From Shimia ponticola (GTDB lineage Bacteria > Pseudomonadota > Alphaproteobacteria > Rhodobacterales > Rhodobacteraceae), in assembly GCF_007995215.1 (NCBI RefSeq), contig NZ_VCDK01000003.1, forward strand, positions 62,001 through 126,000: a stretch of 64,000 bases of DNA. Direction: 5' to 3'. The position numbers and the translations under genes are program-made. The notes below the pieces were generated by a model. The model saw nothing but the letters and a program-made list of their open reading frames with translations, made no database searches and was not told the origin of the DNA. Of this stretch, positions 63,831-64,000 are shown piece by piece; the first letter of the stretch is position 1; each line of letters begins with the position of its first letter.

Positions 63831-64000
63831 TTGCTCAATCCTTGGGCTTTTGGTGACGCTAACCGGCACATTTTCCAGCGACAAACGCCACTTGAGTGAC
63901 TTTGGCACAATAATCCACCATTGCACAAAAATTAGGCAGAAAACAACATGCAGAGTTCCATATTGCCCCATGTGTCAGCAGTCGCGTAACCAAGGCGCAT

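Noticed and set aside
1-64000. tRNA or rRNA genes, CRISPR arrays, insertion sequences, prophage genes
   Set aside because: None found on reading both strands; no spaced direct repeats, no transposase or integrase motifs.

Overview
The window looks like a chromosomal segment of a marine alphaproteobacterium of the order Rhodobacterales (Roseobacter group). This rests on the GC-rich codon use, on gene orders typical of the group (dusB-ntrB-ntrC-ntrY-ntrX-trkA-trkH-hfq-hflX; phoR-pstSCAB-phoU-phoB; rpsB-tsf next to a LuxR solo and aroQ), on NtrC lacking the sigma-54 contact loop, and on a PhaR-type operator next to polyhydroxybutyrate genes. I see no insertion sequence, prophage, CRISPR array, tRNA or rRNA. 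Nearly everything is ordinary core genome with a few accessory genes, mainly two RTX-type secreted proteins and some lineage-restricted secreted proteins.

Layout, 1-24 kb. The first 390 bases are the 5' part of hemB (minus strand). A small membrane protein gene and mfd follow (plus), then an MFS transporter and a FrnE-type DsbA protein (minus). An AMP-forming ligase diverges from an XRE/cupin regulator, which meets an aquaporin tail to tail. Next come a four-module RTX protein and an orphan YejA-like binding protein (minus). A candidate small RNA with a textbook terminator precedes a cluster of 3-hydroxybutyrate dehydrogenase, a second RTX protein and a patatin. The patatin gene has a perfect CTGC-N4-GCAG operator. 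LysE-type exporter, DUF502 and psuK-psuG genes lead to rpsB-tsf. A gene-free 368 bp stretch rich in stem-loops separates tsf from luxR-aroQ.

Layout, 24-41 kb. The complete phosphate-starvation locus (phoR, pstS, pstC, pstA, pstB, phoU, phoB) is on the minus strand. It has three PhoB half-sites in 11 bp phase upstream of pstS, and a cysteine-rich secreted protein gene follows phoB. Then come a small conserved protein, a Cys/Met-metabolism PLP enzyme translationally coupled to a gamma-carbonic-anhydrase-like protein and gmk, yicC, a PAS_5 protein, class II DAHP synthase, a GlxA/AraC regulator, a small secreted protein and a PQQ-type sugar dehydrogenase.

Layout, 41-64 kb. A branched-chain-amino-acid-type ABC operon (livJ-livG-x-livF-y-livH-livM) has two unrelated small secreted proteins between its subunit genes, coupled by stop/start overlaps. 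A cluster of REP-like hairpins, a DksA/TraR zinc-finger protein, a beta-hydroxyacid dehydrogenase and a membrane-anchored penicillin acylase follow. The window ends with the long minus-strand array dusB-ntrB-ntrC-ntrY-ntrX-trkA-trkH-hfq-hflX, which joins nitrogen control, potassium uptake and RNA-level regulation.

The observations most worth a second look are the candidate sRNA at about 13.85 kb, the unexplained structured intergenic region at 22.6-22.9 kb, the PhaR-type operator before the patatin gene, the two secreted proteins inside the liv operon, the LuxR solo with altered ligand residues, and a PhoR with no membrane segment.
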